Below are positions 18,473 through 27,814 of a stretch of DNA of 64,000 nt, piece by piece. The position numbers were made by a program, and so were the translations under genes. Positions within the stretch are counted from its first letter, which is position 1; each line of letters begins with the position of its first letter. The stretch is from JAZKID01 sp965247525 (GTDB lineage: Bacteria; Pseudomonadota; Alphaproteobacteria; Rhizobiales; UBA4765). The notes beneath the pieces are model-generated. The model made no database searches. It was not told the DNA's origin and saw only the letters and a program-made list of their open reading frames with translations. The stretch spans positions 868,001-932,000 of the forward strand of contig OZ252015.1 in assembly GCA_965247525.1 (NCBI GenBank), given 5' to 3'.

Positions 18473-19602
18473 CTGGCAAGGACTTCCTCAGGGTTAAAAG
18501 GTTTGGCAATGTATTCGACGGCGCCGACTTCAAGGCCTTCGATTGCATCTTCGCTGAAATGACGCGCTGTCAAAAAGACGACAGGCACATTTTCAAGCGT
18601 AACGGATGTTTTCATCATGCGTGCAAGCGTCATACCGTCATAGCCCGGCATCATTCGATCAAGAATGGCCAGCGCCGGCGGTGAAATGCGCAAGATGTCC
18701 CATGCGCTTTTTCCGTCTTCCGCAACGACAACACGGTAGCCTGCCGCCCGGAAACGATAAGCGAGAAGATCTCTCACCGTTTCATCGTCGTCGGCAACCA
18801 GAACAGTTGAAGAGATCTGTTCAAGACGTTGTTCAACTTTTTGCGCGAGTGTTACTGGATTAAAAGGCTTGACGATGTAATCAACCGCACCTGCGGCAAG
18901 ACCGCGGATCATCTGGTCAGAACCAGTACTTGATGTGAGCATAATGACAGGCGTGAAGGCAAATTCGCTGTTCTGAATTTGCTCGAGAAGGCTTAAACCT
19001 GTGATGCCTGGCATCATATTGTCGAGCAGAACCAGATCTGGCCTGTTTTTAATAATCTGCTCCATGGCATCGTTGCCATTCAACGCATTGAGGACACGTG
19101 CCTTGTCACGAAACAGCATGTTGATAATATTGTGGACGTTCTCATCATCGTCCGCGATAAGCAGCGTGCGTGGTTTGCCTTCGATTTTTCCTGGCAAGAC
19201 CTTTGGGTCAGTTGTTGAAATTGGCGGCTCAGGAACAAATGTATCATTACCTGTTGAACCTGTTTCTTCTGTATTCAGCAAAATCTTGACGCATGCTGTC
19301 GCCAGCGCAAGCAAAAATGGTTGAATGACGGAGGCCTGTGTCACGCCTTCTTTCATCAACAGATCAAGGGCACGGCCGGTCTGGCTGATGTCAGGAAACC
19401 CATATGTCGAACCGGTTCCAGCCAGCTTATGGGCGATCATATGCAGCTCTTTATACTGCGCTTCGCTCAAAGGTTCTGTCTTCATAACAGCAAGGAAGTC
19501 CTTAAGCTGTCTTAAACGGATATGAAGCGTATCCAAATAGGCGCCGCGCAGGCGCGCAAGCGAGGCATTGCTGCCCGACCAAATATTATTGTCTGAACTC
19601 AT
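18430..19602 (-). CDS. Phosphorelay protein Hpt-REC-REC
   Basis: A 390-residue protein with an N-terminal histidine phosphotransfer domain (H58 in AHKLAGTGSTYGF) and two receiver domains. REC1 has the acidic pocket IADDDE and phospho-acceptor D194 (VLLDNMMPG); REC2 has VADDDE and D315 (AILDRMMPG). Both keep the conserved lysine (IVKPFNP, IAKPFNP). There is no output domain, so it is a signalling hub that can accept and pass phosphate. It overlaps the start of the YaiO-like gene and lies 150 bases downstream of the single REC gene, which makes it the likely link between the hybrid kinase and the polysaccharide machine. Confidence 0.9.
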   Translation of the reverse strand: MSSDNNIWSGSNASLARLRGAYLDTLHIRLRQLKDFLAVMKTEPLSEAQYKELHMIAHKLAGTGSTYGFPDISQTGRALDLLMKEGVTQASVIQPFLLALATACVKILLNTEETGSTGNDTFVPEPPISTTDPKVLPGKIEGKPRTLLIADDDENVHNIINMLFRDKARVLNALNGNDAMEQIIKNRPDLVLLDNMMPGITGLSLLEQIQNSEFAFTPVIMLTSSTGSDQMIRGLAAGAVDYIVKPFNPVTLAQKVEQRLEQISSTVLVADDDETVRDLLAYRFRAAGYRVVVAEDGKSAWDILRISPPALAILDRMMPGYDGMTLARMMKTSVTLENVPVVFLTARHFSEDAIEGLEVGAVEYIAKPFNPEEVLARCLRHLKAKKQKVA

Positions 19603-19753
19603 CGACTTAAAACCCCACCCAACACGGCCTGCACTTTTGCGTGACGCGCGCGGAAATAAGCCGCAAAAGACGCATCACTGAAGTGTTATTGTTAGCCCTG
19701 ATGTAATGTGCGGGAGAAAATCTAAAATGTAATTAAATGACGTCCTTAACTAC

Positions 19754-20158
19754 TTATGAATTGTTATTTTCCGCGTGAAAATTATCATAAACCGAATAAA
19801 TCTGCTCAGAAATCAACATCGGATCAAAGGGTTTCGAAACCACCCCATTGGCCCCCAAGGCAAGATATTCTTCAACTTCCTTGTCTTGTACGCGTGCGGT
19901 CATGAAGATGATCGGCGTTTTCTCAAGCTCTGGAATCTGCCGCAATTTTAGCAATGTTGACGGGCCATCCATTCCTGGCATCATTACATCAAGAAGAATG
20001 ATATCGGGATTGATTTGCGCCGCCTCTTTCACAGCGCGTATGCCGCTGTCGATGCAGGTCACGTCGAAACCGGCAACCGTCTCAAGACACATCTGCGCAA
20101 CTTGCAAAATATCCTGGTCATCATCAATGCAAAGAACGTTTTTGAGTGCTTTTGTCAC
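19754..20158 (-). CDS. Single-domain response regulator
   Basis: A 134-residue CheY-like receiver with the acidic triad CIDDDQD, phospho-acceptor D57 (ILLDVMMPGMDG), threonine in IIFMTARVQ and lysine in VVSKPFDP. It has no output domain. It starts with GTG, and GTGA overlaps the stop codon of the hybrid kinase gene, so the two are translationally coupled and very likely partners. Confidence 0.92.
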   Translation of the reverse strand: MTKALKNVLCIDDDQDILQVAQMCLETVAGFDVTCIDSGIRAVKEAAQINPDIILLDVMMPGMDGPSTLLKLRQIPELEKTPIIFMTARVQDKEVEEYLALGANGVVSKPFDPMLISEQIYSVYDNFHAENNNS

Positions 20159-23100
20159 GCGGCCTGATCCTTATTGATGATATTCATAATTGTATCGACC
20201 ACGTATTTCTCGGACATTTTTGATTTTACAAGCGCGGCCGAAACCACCTGTTTGACGTCGTCTGAGATTTCCGTTGCCGACAAGATGATAATCGGTGCCG
20301 CAGGGTTAGCATAGTCCTGCTTATGTTTCAAAAGGTTCAGACCAGAACCGTCGGGCAAGGCAAGATCCAGCAAAATAACGCTGAAAGGCACTTCTTTAAG
20401 CAATTTTTCAGCCTGCAAGAGCGAAGTCGCTGGCACAACCGTAACTTTTCCCTGCAAAGCCGTCGCCAGCATTGTGCTTAGATCCCTGTCGTCTTCCACA
20501 TGCAAAACCACGGGAATCGATTTGTCGCGTTCCATGTAATGCAACAGATAGTCTTCATCAGTGACAACTTCCGCCGGGGCCAGGGCGTTTGGCAGCTCGA
20601 ACCAAAATTCCGTGCCTTCACCCGCGGTTGTCTCAAATCCAATCGTGCCGCCCATATGTTCTACAAGCTGCTTGGTGATGTGCAAGCCAAGGCCCGTGCC
20701 ACCTTTTGAACGTGTCGCAGATGAATCTTCTTGCGAAAACTTGCTGAAAATACGTGTGCGAAATTCTTCGGCAATACCCTGCCCGTGATCTCTGACCGAA
20801 ATACGCACAAATTTGCCTTTTGCCGCCGCGCTGATTTCGATCGATTTGCCTGTGTCTGAAAACTTTGCTGCGTTTGAAATTAAATTTGCCATGACTTGCA
20901 TGAACCTCTGCGGGTCAGCTTTGATCGCAAGACGTTCATCAATCGCGTGAAGCTCAATATCAATATTGAATTTATCGGCATAGGGCTGGTTGGATTCAAC
21001 TGCTGTCTGCAATAGCGGTTTGAGATGTTCTGCTTTAATTTCAAATCGCATCTGGCCAGAAGCAATTTTCTCAATGTCCAACATGTCGTTAATAAGAAGA
21101 ATTAGCCGTTCGCTGTTTTTATGGGCGATGTCGATCAGCTTGTTGACCTTTTCCGGCAGGTCTTTTGTCATTGTACCTATCATCAGACCTAGCGAGCCGC
21201 GAATAGATGTCAGCGGCGTGCGCAGTTCATGGCTGACGATTGAAATAAACTCGCTTTTGAGGCGTTCCATTTCCTTGCGCTCTGTAATGTCCTGAATTTG
21301 TGAAATGAAGTAGTCAGGCTTACCTTCACTGTCGCGCGTCATCGACACATTGAGGAGCGCCCAGATAATTCGGCCACTCTTGTGAAAATAACGCTTTTCA
21401 ATCTGGTATGTCTTGATTTTCCCATCGAGCATTTTTTGCAGAAAATCAAGATCCTCTTCTAAATCGTCAGGATGCGTAATCGTCTGAAAATCGAGAAGCG
21501 ACATTTCATTCTCAGTATATCCAAGACTGTCGCACAGGGCCTTGTTGACTTTCAGCCAGCGTCCATCCAACCCAACAAGGGCCATACCGATCGAGGCGTC
21601 TTCCATGGCTGAGCGAAATGTTTCTTCGCTGGTGCGCAGGGCCTGCTGCTGTTTTTTACGCTCGGTCACGTCTTCGATAACGCCAAGGAAACCTGTAATC
21701 TCGCCTAACGCATTGCGCAGCGTATTGACTGTCAAATTGATTGGAAAACGTGTTTTATTTTTGCGAATATATGTCCATTCGCGTGACTCAACACCATCTT
21801 TTAAAGGCCGTGTAATAAAGACATCAAACCCAGGTTCAATTGTGTAGCCGAGTTCGGCTGTCAATTCATCTGCGCGCTGTAGAACTTCTTTGGGATCGTG
21901 AAATATACCCGGTGAAGCTTTGCCTATAAGAGTCGCTGCAGAATATCCAAGCGCTTTTTCAGCCGCCTTGTTAAAACTGATAATCGTCCCATTCGGGTCT
22001 GTCGCGATAACAAGATAATCAGTGCTGGACAGGATAGCTTTGTTAAACCTGTTTGAAACACCAAGATGATGAAGCCGCAATTTTGAAATAAGCGTGGAAC
22101 GCAGCGTAAGGGACGACAAGGCCGCGATTAACAGAGAGGCAGCAAAAACCACCATAGGAAGTGAGCTTTGCTCACGATTTACGAATGTTTCTGTCGGAAC
22201 AATTTTAACATTCCAGATTTTGTCGAGAAGCTGTAAATTTTCGCTATAGCTCCAGCTGTCATCAGCCAGCGGTGAGCTGGCTGATTGCGTAAAATAAGGC
22301 TTTCCATCGTAACTGATAACAAGAGCGTATTTTAAAGACGCATCATTTGAGAGTACATTCGAAAAGAATTTCCGGACTGAAAAGAAACACGCAAGAAATC
22401 CGTCTGGCTTTTCAAAAGCCATCAGCGGCACATTGATAACAAAACCCTTACTGTCACCCTCAACATTAAAGGGCGGGGTTACTGTTGCCATCCGGCGGTC
22501 TGCCGCCTCACTGACAGATTGAGCAAAGGCCTTGTCGCCCAAAAGCGACATGCTTTCTGTATTCATTTCTGACGCCGGCGGCATTGACCAACGCAGCCCA
22601 TAACTATTGTCACGCCACTCTAATCTCTCGAGGCCGGACACTTGTGTTGTGTAATTTTTTGCGTCGTCCTGCCAAGACACGAAAGGTGTGCCGTTTGCGA
22701 CACTCCAGCGCCGGGCCATTCGCTTCAACGCGAGAATGGTTTCATTCATCGAAACGTTCAGCAAAGCATGGGCTTTTATTCCTTCTTCCTCAACAAGTGA
22801 ATTGACATAAGCCAACTCTTTTTGATGAAGAGTTTCGTAAAGAAAATAAGCGCCCAAAGTGATGGCAACAAAAAGGAATGTCGGAACCGTATAGCTTTTT
22901 TCGCCTGCCATCCATTCAAGCGTTTCGGCACGCTGAACAGTGGTGAGCATAAGGAAAACGCCAATCATCACTGTGAAGACCAGCCCGCCAATGAGAATCA
23001 GAAATGCATTTTCGTTCCGGCGTAGCTGCTCGAACTCTGAAGTGCTTTGCCAGCTAATATGCCAGGTTTGCTGAAACACATTAAGGTCTTTCGAGAGGTT

Positions 23101-24504
23101 GTAGACGGAGGGATCTTTGTCGCCCGCATCATTGCTGTCGTAGATTTGTGTTTCTGGACTTGTGCCTTTCCCATCGTGTATTTCAAGCCGGATAAGATGA
23201 CCCTGACTGGATGTCAGAGACGCCATGAAGTCTTTTGCAATAAAGGGAGCATATACCCAGCCCTGCAGCGCAGACCGCCTTTGCTCTACCGTGTCGTGCG
23301 ACAGGTTTTTGTTATACATAGGATAGAGCAGCAAAAACCCTGCTGTTTTCTGCTCGTCCTGCAACAGCACAATTCTTTTGGTAATTGTCGACAGTCCTGT
23401 GTCGCGTGACAGCTCTGCGGCTTGCCGGCGATGGTCCTCAAACGCAATGTTCAAGCCAAGCGCAGGGCTGTTTTTATCAAAAGGCTCGATATAATTTATG
23501 ATGTAATTTGGCAGCTCTTTATTTTGTGGATGAATATGGAAGTTTGGCAGCCCTTCGGCGTGCACACGGTCGACATAATCTTGAACCTGCTCGGGCAATA
23601 ATGCATTGATCCAGCCTATTCCATTAATGCCGGGAAAGTTTTTCTTGACGTCAATTGTCTCGACATAGCTGCGCCATTCTTCGCGCGAAACTGTCTCAGA
23701 GCCCTGAAAAAACCCAGCGCCACCTAGCAACGCGGTTTGATAAGATTCGAGGCGATGTAGCAGTGCTTTTTCGCTTTCAACCGCAAGCGATTGAAACTCT
23801 GCGAGGTTTTGATTATATGCGCTTTCAGACGCAATCTTCCATGAATAAAAGGTTAGTCCCAATGGCAGCAAAACAACGAGAAAAGCCAAAAGCGGTAATT
23901 TGCCTAAAGGTTCGCCGCGCCACGTCAAACGAAAATGTTTGTTTGCGGATATTACCAGAAGCGGCAAAAACACGATAACGCCGAATGTGTCGCCGACCCA
24001 CCAAGTTATCCAATTTTGCGAAATTTTCTCAGCCGGTAAAATGCCCGTTGCAAAAAGAGTTCCAACACCGACTGTTGCAGCAACAATGCATGAGACTGGC
24101 CCGGCCAGAAGCAGCGTAATGCCAATTTGCCGCACATGATCCAGATTAAGGGTTTTGCCGATGATGCGCTTGATTAGCCAGCAGCCCGTCAATGCCTGGA
24201 GCGTCGACCCCACCGCAATGGAAAATGCAACGCCAGTCTTTAAAAGGTCGAGGCCTGTCGTAGGCGTCCATGCGCCTGAAATGTACGTGTTCAGAATAAA
24301 AGAGCCAATGAGAACGCCCGGCCACAGCCCTGCGCCAGATGTCAGCAGCATTCCAATTGCGATGCCGGATGCAGGCCAGATGATCGTCGCATAACCCGGA
24401 GGCAAAGCAAGCAGCAGGCCGATTTTGCCCGACATGATATAAAGCGCAGCCAGCAAAATTATCTTTGCCAGTCTTGATCTCATCGATGCCTGAAAATGAG
24501 CCAT
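20155..24504 (-). CDS. Hybrid sensor kinase MASE1-CHASE-sensor-PAS-PAS-HisKA-HATPase-REC
   Basis: A 1449-residue hybrid kinase. Approximate layout: MASE1 membrane sensor (10-225, GKIGLLLALPPGYATIIWPA), CHASE periplasmic domain (245-475), membrane pair near 490-555, a second extracytoplasmic sensor (560-800), two PAS domains (830-1075, each with a PAC-like end such as GFLGVIEDVTERKK), HisKA with the phospho-acceptor in IVSHELRTPLTS, HATPase with NLISNAAKF, DHGQGI and GTGLGL, and a C-terminal REC (LHVEDDRD, acceptor D in ILLDLALPDGSG). It therefore integrates at least two external inputs and internal ones. It heads the gene run that continues with the REC and Hpt-REC-REC genes. Confidence 0.93.
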   Translation of the reverse strand: MAHFQASMRSRLAKIILLAALYIMSGKIGLLLALPPGYATIIWPASGIAIGMLLTSGAGLWPGVLIGSFILNTYISGAWTPTTGLDLLKTGVAFSIAVGSTLQALTGCWLIKRIIGKTLNLDHVRQIGITLLLAGPVSCIVAATVGVGTLFATGILPAEKISQNWITWWVGDTFGVIVFLPLLVISANKHFRLTWRGEPLGKLPLLAFLVVLLPLGLTFYSWKIASESAYNQNLAEFQSLAVESEKALLHRLESYQTALLGGAGFFQGSETVSREEWRSYVETIDVKKNFPGINGIGWINALLPEQVQDYVDRVHAEGLPNFHIHPQNKELPNYIINYIEPFDKNSPALGLNIAFEDHRRQAAELSRDTGLSTITKRIVLLQDEQKTAGFLLLYPMYNKNLSHDTVEQRRSALQGWVYAPFIAKDFMASLTSSQGHLIRLEIHDGKGTSPETQIYDSNDAGDKDPSVYNLSKDLNVFQQTWHISWQSTSEFEQLRRNENAFLILIGGLVFTVMIGVFLMLTTVQRAETLEWMAGEKSYTVPTFLFVAITLGAYFLYETLHQKELAYVNSLVEEEGIKAHALLNVSMNETILALKRMARRWSVANGTPFVSWQDDAKNYTTQVSGLERLEWRDNSYGLRWSMPPASEMNTESMSLLGDKAFAQSVSEAADRRMATVTPPFNVEGDSKGFVINVPLMAFEKPDGFLACFFSVRKFFSNVLSNDASLKYALVISYDGKPYFTQSASSPLADDSWSYSENLQLLDKIWNVKIVPTETFVNREQSSLPMVVFAASLLIAALSSLTLRSTLISKLRLHHLGVSNRFNKAILSSTDYLVIATDPNGTIISFNKAAEKALGYSAATLIGKASPGIFHDPKEVLQRADELTAELGYTIEPGFDVFITRPLKDGVESREWTYIRKNKTRFPINLTVNTLRNALGEITGFLGVIEDVTERKKQQQALRTSEETFRSAMEDASIGMALVGLDGRWLKVNKALCDSLGYTENEMSLLDFQTITHPDDLEEDLDFLQKMLDGKIKTYQIEKRYFHKSGRIIWALLNVSMTRDSEGKPDYFISQIQDITERKEMERLKSEFISIVSHELRTPLTSIRGSLGLMIGTMTKDLPEKVNKLIDIAHKNSERLILLINDMLDIEKIASGQMRFEIKAEHLKPLLQTAVESNQPYADKFNIDIELHAIDERLAIKADPQRFMQVMANLISNAAKFSDTGKSIEISAAAKGKFVRISVRDHGQGIAEEFRTRIFSKFSQEDSSATRSKGGTGLGLHITKQLVEHMGGTIGFETTAGEGTEFWFELPNALAPAEVVTDEDYLLHYMERDKSIPVVLHVEDDRDLSTMLATALQGKVTVVPATSLLQAEKLLKEVPFSVILLDLALPDGSGLNLLKHKQDYANPAAPIIILSATEISDDVKQVVSAALVKSKMSEKYVVDTIMNIINKDQAA

Positions 24505-24762
24505 GAGTCCTGATGTCTAACGCGCGCAAACAGCCAAACAGCTTATACCCACGAAAACAATGAGAGAAACTGAAAACAGCGCAAGCAAATTGTATTTATC
24601 GTAAACAGGAGGTTACCAGCTCTGCGAGAGGTCAATAAAAGCTTTTGAGCATAAACTTTTGCATCGTATGAAAAACAAAATTGGCTTTATTAAAAGATAT
24701 GAATAGAATTTAAAAAATCGAAAAACCGACTTTGTCAGCAACACCCCCAAAAGGAGAACACA

Positions 24763-25122
24763 ATGCGCGTGATGGTATTGGTCAAAGCCACCGAGGAGAG
24801 CGAAAAAGGCCTTTTGCCTCAGCCCGAAATGCTCAAGGCCATGGGCAAATTCAATGACGAACTGCGCGATGCCGGTATTTTACATGATGCTGATGGTCTC
24901 AAACCATCATCGGTAGGCAAGCGTGTCGCTTTTAATGGTGAAAGCCGCAGTGTAAGCAATGGCCCCTTTGCAGCAACGCGCGAACTTGTTGCCGGTTTTT
25001 GGATTTGGCACGTCAAAGACATGGATGAAGCGGTTGCATGGGTAAAGCGCTGTCCAAATCCAATGCCCGGGCCAAGTGAGATTGAAATCCGACCCTTTTA
25101 CGAAATGGAAGATTTCCAATAA
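24763..25122 (+). CDS. YCII-related (DGPF-type) small protein
   Basis: A 119-residue protein of the YCII/DGPF family: MRVMVLVKATEESEKG at the start, then SNGPFAATRELVAGFWIW, the region that in relatives carries the DGPF signature, and EIRPFYEMEDF at the end. Family members are small dimeric alpha-beta barrels, often near extracytoplasmic sigma factors, with mostly unknown activity. The AAAAGGAGAACAC ribosome site fixes the ATG. The 258 bases upstream hold no gene that I can see. It is the last chromosomal gene before the island. Confidence 0.88.
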   Translation: MRVMVLVKATEESEKGLLPQPEMLKAMGKFNDELRDAGILHDADGLKPSSVGKRVAFNGESRSVSNGPFAATRELVAGFWIWHVKDMDEAVAWVKRCPNPMPGPSEIEIRPFYEMEDFQ

Positions 25123-25277
25123 ATTTTTATCTCAGTTTTTCAACTGCTGGGCAACAAGGCAAGATGATGTTTAGTGTCACCAGCGCGTGCCATAAGCTCA
25201 CACAATTCTCAAGCGTATCTGAAAAACTATAACCATTAAAAGCTGTCAGCCCTGAGTGCCGCAACAAAAAAAGAAAT

Positions 25278-25322
25278 TGGCGCGCCCGAAGAGATTCGAA
25301 CTCCTGACCCCCAGATTCGTAG
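25278..25322 (-). repeat. Left attachment site: copy of the tRNA-Arg 3' part
   Basis: 45 bases identical to 41636-41680, running from the encoded CCA to the anticodon loop (ending GTAG). After 25322 the sequence no longer matches a tRNA, so this is a truncated tRNA copy marking the island edge. It shows that the strand exchange lies between the anticodon loop and the 3' end. Confidence 0.95.
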
Positions 25323-25426
25323 CCGCGAACTTTGTGTGTCCGGAGCTTTCCGCAACGTTCCTATCTCATTGATTTCACTTGCTTTGACACTCCGCAGGTG
25401 TCGTCATGGTTCCTATGGTTTCCGTC

Positions 25427-25450
25427 TCGGGAGTGCCCCGGGGGTGCCCC
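25427..25450 (+). repeat. Arm-type repeat, left copy
   Basis: A 24-base element beginning TCGGGAGTGCCCC that matches 41545-41568 at 22 of 24 positions in the same orientation. It lies 104 bases inside the left attachment repeat and just before the integrase start. It is probably an integrase arm-binding or excisionase site; binding is inferred from position and repetition. Confidence 0.65.
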
Positions 25451-25471
25451 AGAAAAAAGTCAGAAGGTCGT

Positions 25472-26785
25472 ATGTCGCGCGCAAAAATTACAAAACGTTT
25501 TGTCGATAGCTTGACGCCTATAGGCAAAGATTTCTACGTCTTCGACACTGAGATGTTGGGTTTCGCAATTCGCGTGCGTGCGACTGGCGGAATGTCCTAC
25601 ATCGCTCAATATAAAGCGGGGCCGGGCAGAGGTGCTCAGACGCGGCGTATGTTGCTCGGTTCAATCGGGCGGATTACACCTGAAGAAGCACGTATGCTTG
25701 CTAAGAAAACCTTGGCCGAAGTTGCGCAAGGACATGATCCGGCTGAGAAGAAAAACAATCGTCGTAAAAGTCTCACGGTTGCCGAATTGGCAGACCTGTT
25801 TATGGAGGAGCATGTCAACGCGAAGCGGAAAGATTCAACGGCAGATCGCTATCGTGATGTCCTCGACAAGCTTCTGACACCCGAATACGGGAAACTCAAG
25901 ATCGGTGATCTGACCCGCCCCAAACTGGCAAATCTTCAGTTCAAGCTGAACAAGACGCCGTATCAGGCTAACCGTATGGTTGGTGTTGTCAGCAGCATGT
26001 ACTCTTATGCGGCGCGGGCAGGGCTTGTGCCTGAAGGTTTCAACCCTGCGCGCGGGATTGAAAAATACAAGGAGCATGCTCGCGAGTGCTATCTCACCAG
26101 CGAAGAACTTGACCGTATCGGCGCTGCGATCCGCGAGGCTGAGACGGTCGGTATTCCTTGGGAGGTTGATGAAACCCATCCCAAGGCAAAGCACGTGCCG
26201 AAGCACGACAGGTTGACCAAGTTGAGCAAGCACAGCACGGCGGCAGTTAGACTGCTGTTGTTCACAGGCGCGCGTCTGCGTGAAATTCTAAACCTACGCT
26301 GGGAAAATGTGGACATGGAAAGAGGGCTTCTCTTTCTGCAGGACAGCAAGACAGGCAAGAAGACTATCTTCCTCAATTCACCAGCGCTTGCAGTTTTGGA
26401 TGGTTTGCCTCGTATCGATGACTATGTGATTGCCAGTGAAAAACCTGGACAACCGCGTCCCGATTTAAAACGGACATGGAAGACAATATCAAAGCGCGCA
26501 GCCCTTGCTGGCGTGCGCATTCACGACCTGCGCCATACATTCGCCAGCGTGGGTGCTGGCGCATCCCTTGGACTTCCCATGATTGGCAAACTGCTGGGGC
26601 ATACACAGGCCTCGACTACCCAACGCTACGCTCATCTCGATGCCGACCCGCTGAAGCGCGCTTCCAACATGATCGCTAATCAGATCGCTCAGGCGATGGG
26701 GGAAATAGGCACAACCCAAGAGATTAATAAAAGCGGTCATGAACCCGCAAAAGTGCATGAAGATTTGGTTGTCCAGCTTCACTGA
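25472..26785 (+). CDS. Site-specific tyrosine integrase of the island
   Basis: A 437-residue integrase of the DUF4102-type (P4-like) family: an N-terminal arm-binding region (1-95, ITKRFVDSLTPIGKDFYVFD), a core-binding helical domain (100-200) and a catalytic domain. The active-site set is complete: R268 (TGARLREIL), a candidate Lys near 293-297, H351 and R354 (IHDLRHTFAS), H377 (LLGHTQAST) and nucleophile Y386 (RYAHL). The frame is open to 25406, but that extension runs through the arm-type repeat; the ATG at 25472 with AGAAGG upstream begins MSRAKITKRF as in relatives. It is expected to integrate and excise the island at the tRNA-Arg site. Confidence 0.95.
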   Translation: MSRAKITKRFVDSLTPIGKDFYVFDTEMLGFAIRVRATGGMSYIAQYKAGPGRGAQTRRMLLGSIGRITPEEARMLAKKTLAEVAQGHDPAEKKNNRRKSLTVAELADLFMEEHVNAKRKDSTADRYRDVLDKLLTPEYGKLKIGDLTRPKLANLQFKLNKTPYQANRMVGVVSSMYSYAARAGLVPEGFNPARGIEKYKEHARECYLTSEELDRIGAAIREAETVGIPWEVDETHPKAKHVPKHDRLTKLSKHSTAAVRLLLFTGARLREILNLRWENVDMERGLLFLQDSKTGKKTIFLNSPALAVLDGLPRIDDYVIASEKPGQPRPDLKRTWKTISKRAALAGVRIHDLRHTFASVGAGASLGLPMIGKLLGHTQASTTQRYAHLDADPLKRASNMIANQIAQAMGEIGTTQEINKSGHEPAKVHEDLVVQLH

Positions 26786-26870
26786 GCAGAAACGTAATGA
26801 AAAATCCTTTGTATTGACCCAATATGCGTCTGCTAAATTCTGAGGGTCGAAGGAAATGCTGATGAACCTA

Positions 26871-27125
26871 CTAATCAGTATCCGTAACAATGGGAGCTGG
26901 AACTCCCGCTTCTTTAAGCGCTCGCGCCAACTTGGCATATAGGTTCGGATGACTACGTTTGCTGCTTGCCTTTCCATTGACGGTTGTGTGGAACCATCCA
27001 GAGTGTGGCAAAGTCAAATGGATTTCATCAGTCTTGGCATCATACCATGCTCCGATACTAAGATAAGCGGTATTACCACCCCTCTCACTTTTACGGATAT
27101 CCTCGATCATTATGTTTTCTCCCAT
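26871..27125 (-). CDS. Small hypothetical protein of the island
   Basis: An 84-residue protein that I cannot assign. It has a beta-rich middle (GGNTAYLSIGAWYDAKTDEI, then HLTLPHSGWFHTTVNG) and a basic helical end with ALKEAGVPAP. A second ATG five codons in (27110) is an alternative start. It lies tail to tail with the integrase and upstream in direction from no other gene, and such small proteins are common beside integrases in alphaproteobacterial islands. The function is unknown. Confidence 0.6.
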   Translation of the reverse strand: MGENIMIEDIRKSERGGNTAYLSIGAWYDAKTDEIHLTLPHSGWFHTTVNGKASSKRSHPNLYAKLARALKEAGVPAPIVTDTD

Positions 27126-27227
27126 TTGAGCAAAACATAAAACATAACGACTTTAGAAAGTCTGCGTCAACGCTTTAAAAACGCATTTATAGTGGGACGC
27201 TATTTTTCCGCTCGCAAATCAATTGCG

Positions 27228-27431
27228 CTAATTGAAACCAGAGTCAGAAGTCGAGCTGCGCTTGAGGCTATTCAGCCACTGGTCAATGTCTGTTACATCA
27301 TAAATCACGAGGCGCCCCGCTTTCGAATATGGTGGCCCGCCTCCGTAAAGTCGAAGCTTGGCCAACGTTGATTGCGAGAGTTTGCAGTAAGCCGCTGCCT
27401 GCTTTGCCCGCATTTTCTTTTCAAAAATCAT
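27228..27431 (-). CDS. Excisionase-like HTH DNA-binding protein
   Basis: A 67-residue winged-helix protein of the HTH_17/AlpA type: KMRAKQAAAYCKLSQSTLAK is the helix-turn-helix, followed by the wing with GGGPPYSKAGRLVIYDVTDI and QWL. Such proteins act as recombination directionality factors or regulators of island integrases. It lies eight bases after a second, similar protein gene. Confidence 0.75.
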   Translation of the reverse strand: MIFEKKMRAKQAAAYCKLSQSTLAKLRLYGGGPPYSKAGRLVIYDVTDIDQWLNSLKRSSTSDSGFN

Positions 27432-27439
27432 CTGTGCAG

Positions 27440-27652
27440 CTAGTCCATATCGAAAGTTGATTTGCGGTGTCGCTCGTAATAGCTCTCCAAGTCCGACTGC
27501 AGATAGCGTGCGCGATTGCCCATAATGTAATAAGCAGGCCCCATACTTTCACTTGCCCAACGGGCCATAGTGGGAACGCTGACTCCCAAAAAAGCGGCTG
27601 CTTGTGGGCGAGATAGATTTTGTTGATAAATAGTCGGCGGGGCATTTTTCAT
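27440..27652 (-). CDS. Second HTH_17-type DNA-binding protein
   Basis: A 70-residue protein with the HTH_17 layout: NLSRPQAAAFLGVSVPTMAR as the helix-turn-helix, then GPAYYIMGNRARYLQSDLES as wing and last helix. It resembles the 27228 protein in architecture but not closely in sequence. A tandem pair suggests two functions, such as excision control and regulation of the neighbouring genes. It is expressed in the same direction as the reverse transcriptase upstream. Confidence 0.72.
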   Translation of the reverse strand: MKNAPPTIYQQNLSRPQAAAFLGVSVPTMARWASESMGPAYYIMGNRARYLQSDLESYYERHRKSTFDMD

Positions 27653-27664
27653 GCGCTTTTCCTC

Positions 27665-27781
27665 TCAACTGAAATCGTAGCGGTAGGTTGGCAAGTGAGT
27701 GATTTCGTAATGGTCTTTCAAAACCATTACTGCAGATAGGTCGACGTTGAGATCGACGGAATACTGCTCAATGCTATCCAT
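27665..27781 (-). CDS. Possible 38-residue protein between RT and HTH genes
   Basis: An open frame from ATG 27781 to TGA 27665, starting MDSIEQYSVDLNVDLSAVMV and ending THLPTYRYDFS. It fills the gap between the reverse transcriptase and the HTH gene in the same direction. The amino acid mix is protein-like, but there is no clear ribosome site and no family that I know. A perfect 8-bp stem (27707-27714 with 27723-27730) lies inside it, so the region may instead be structured RNA. Confidence 0.3.
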   Translation of the reverse strand: MDSIEQYSVDLNVDLSAVMVLKDHYEITHLPTYRYDFS

Positions 27782-27814
27782 GAAAGTGTTTTTCCAAGAA
27801 CCAATGCGATCAGC

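Noticed and set aside
24505..24762. AGGAGG motif at about 24610 as start of a small gene
   Set aside because: No ATG, GTG or TTG follows at a usable distance with an open frame.
25406..25471. N-terminal extension of the island integrase
   Set aside because: The extension encodes the 24-bp arm-type repeat region, and the family start MSRAKITKRF is at 25472.
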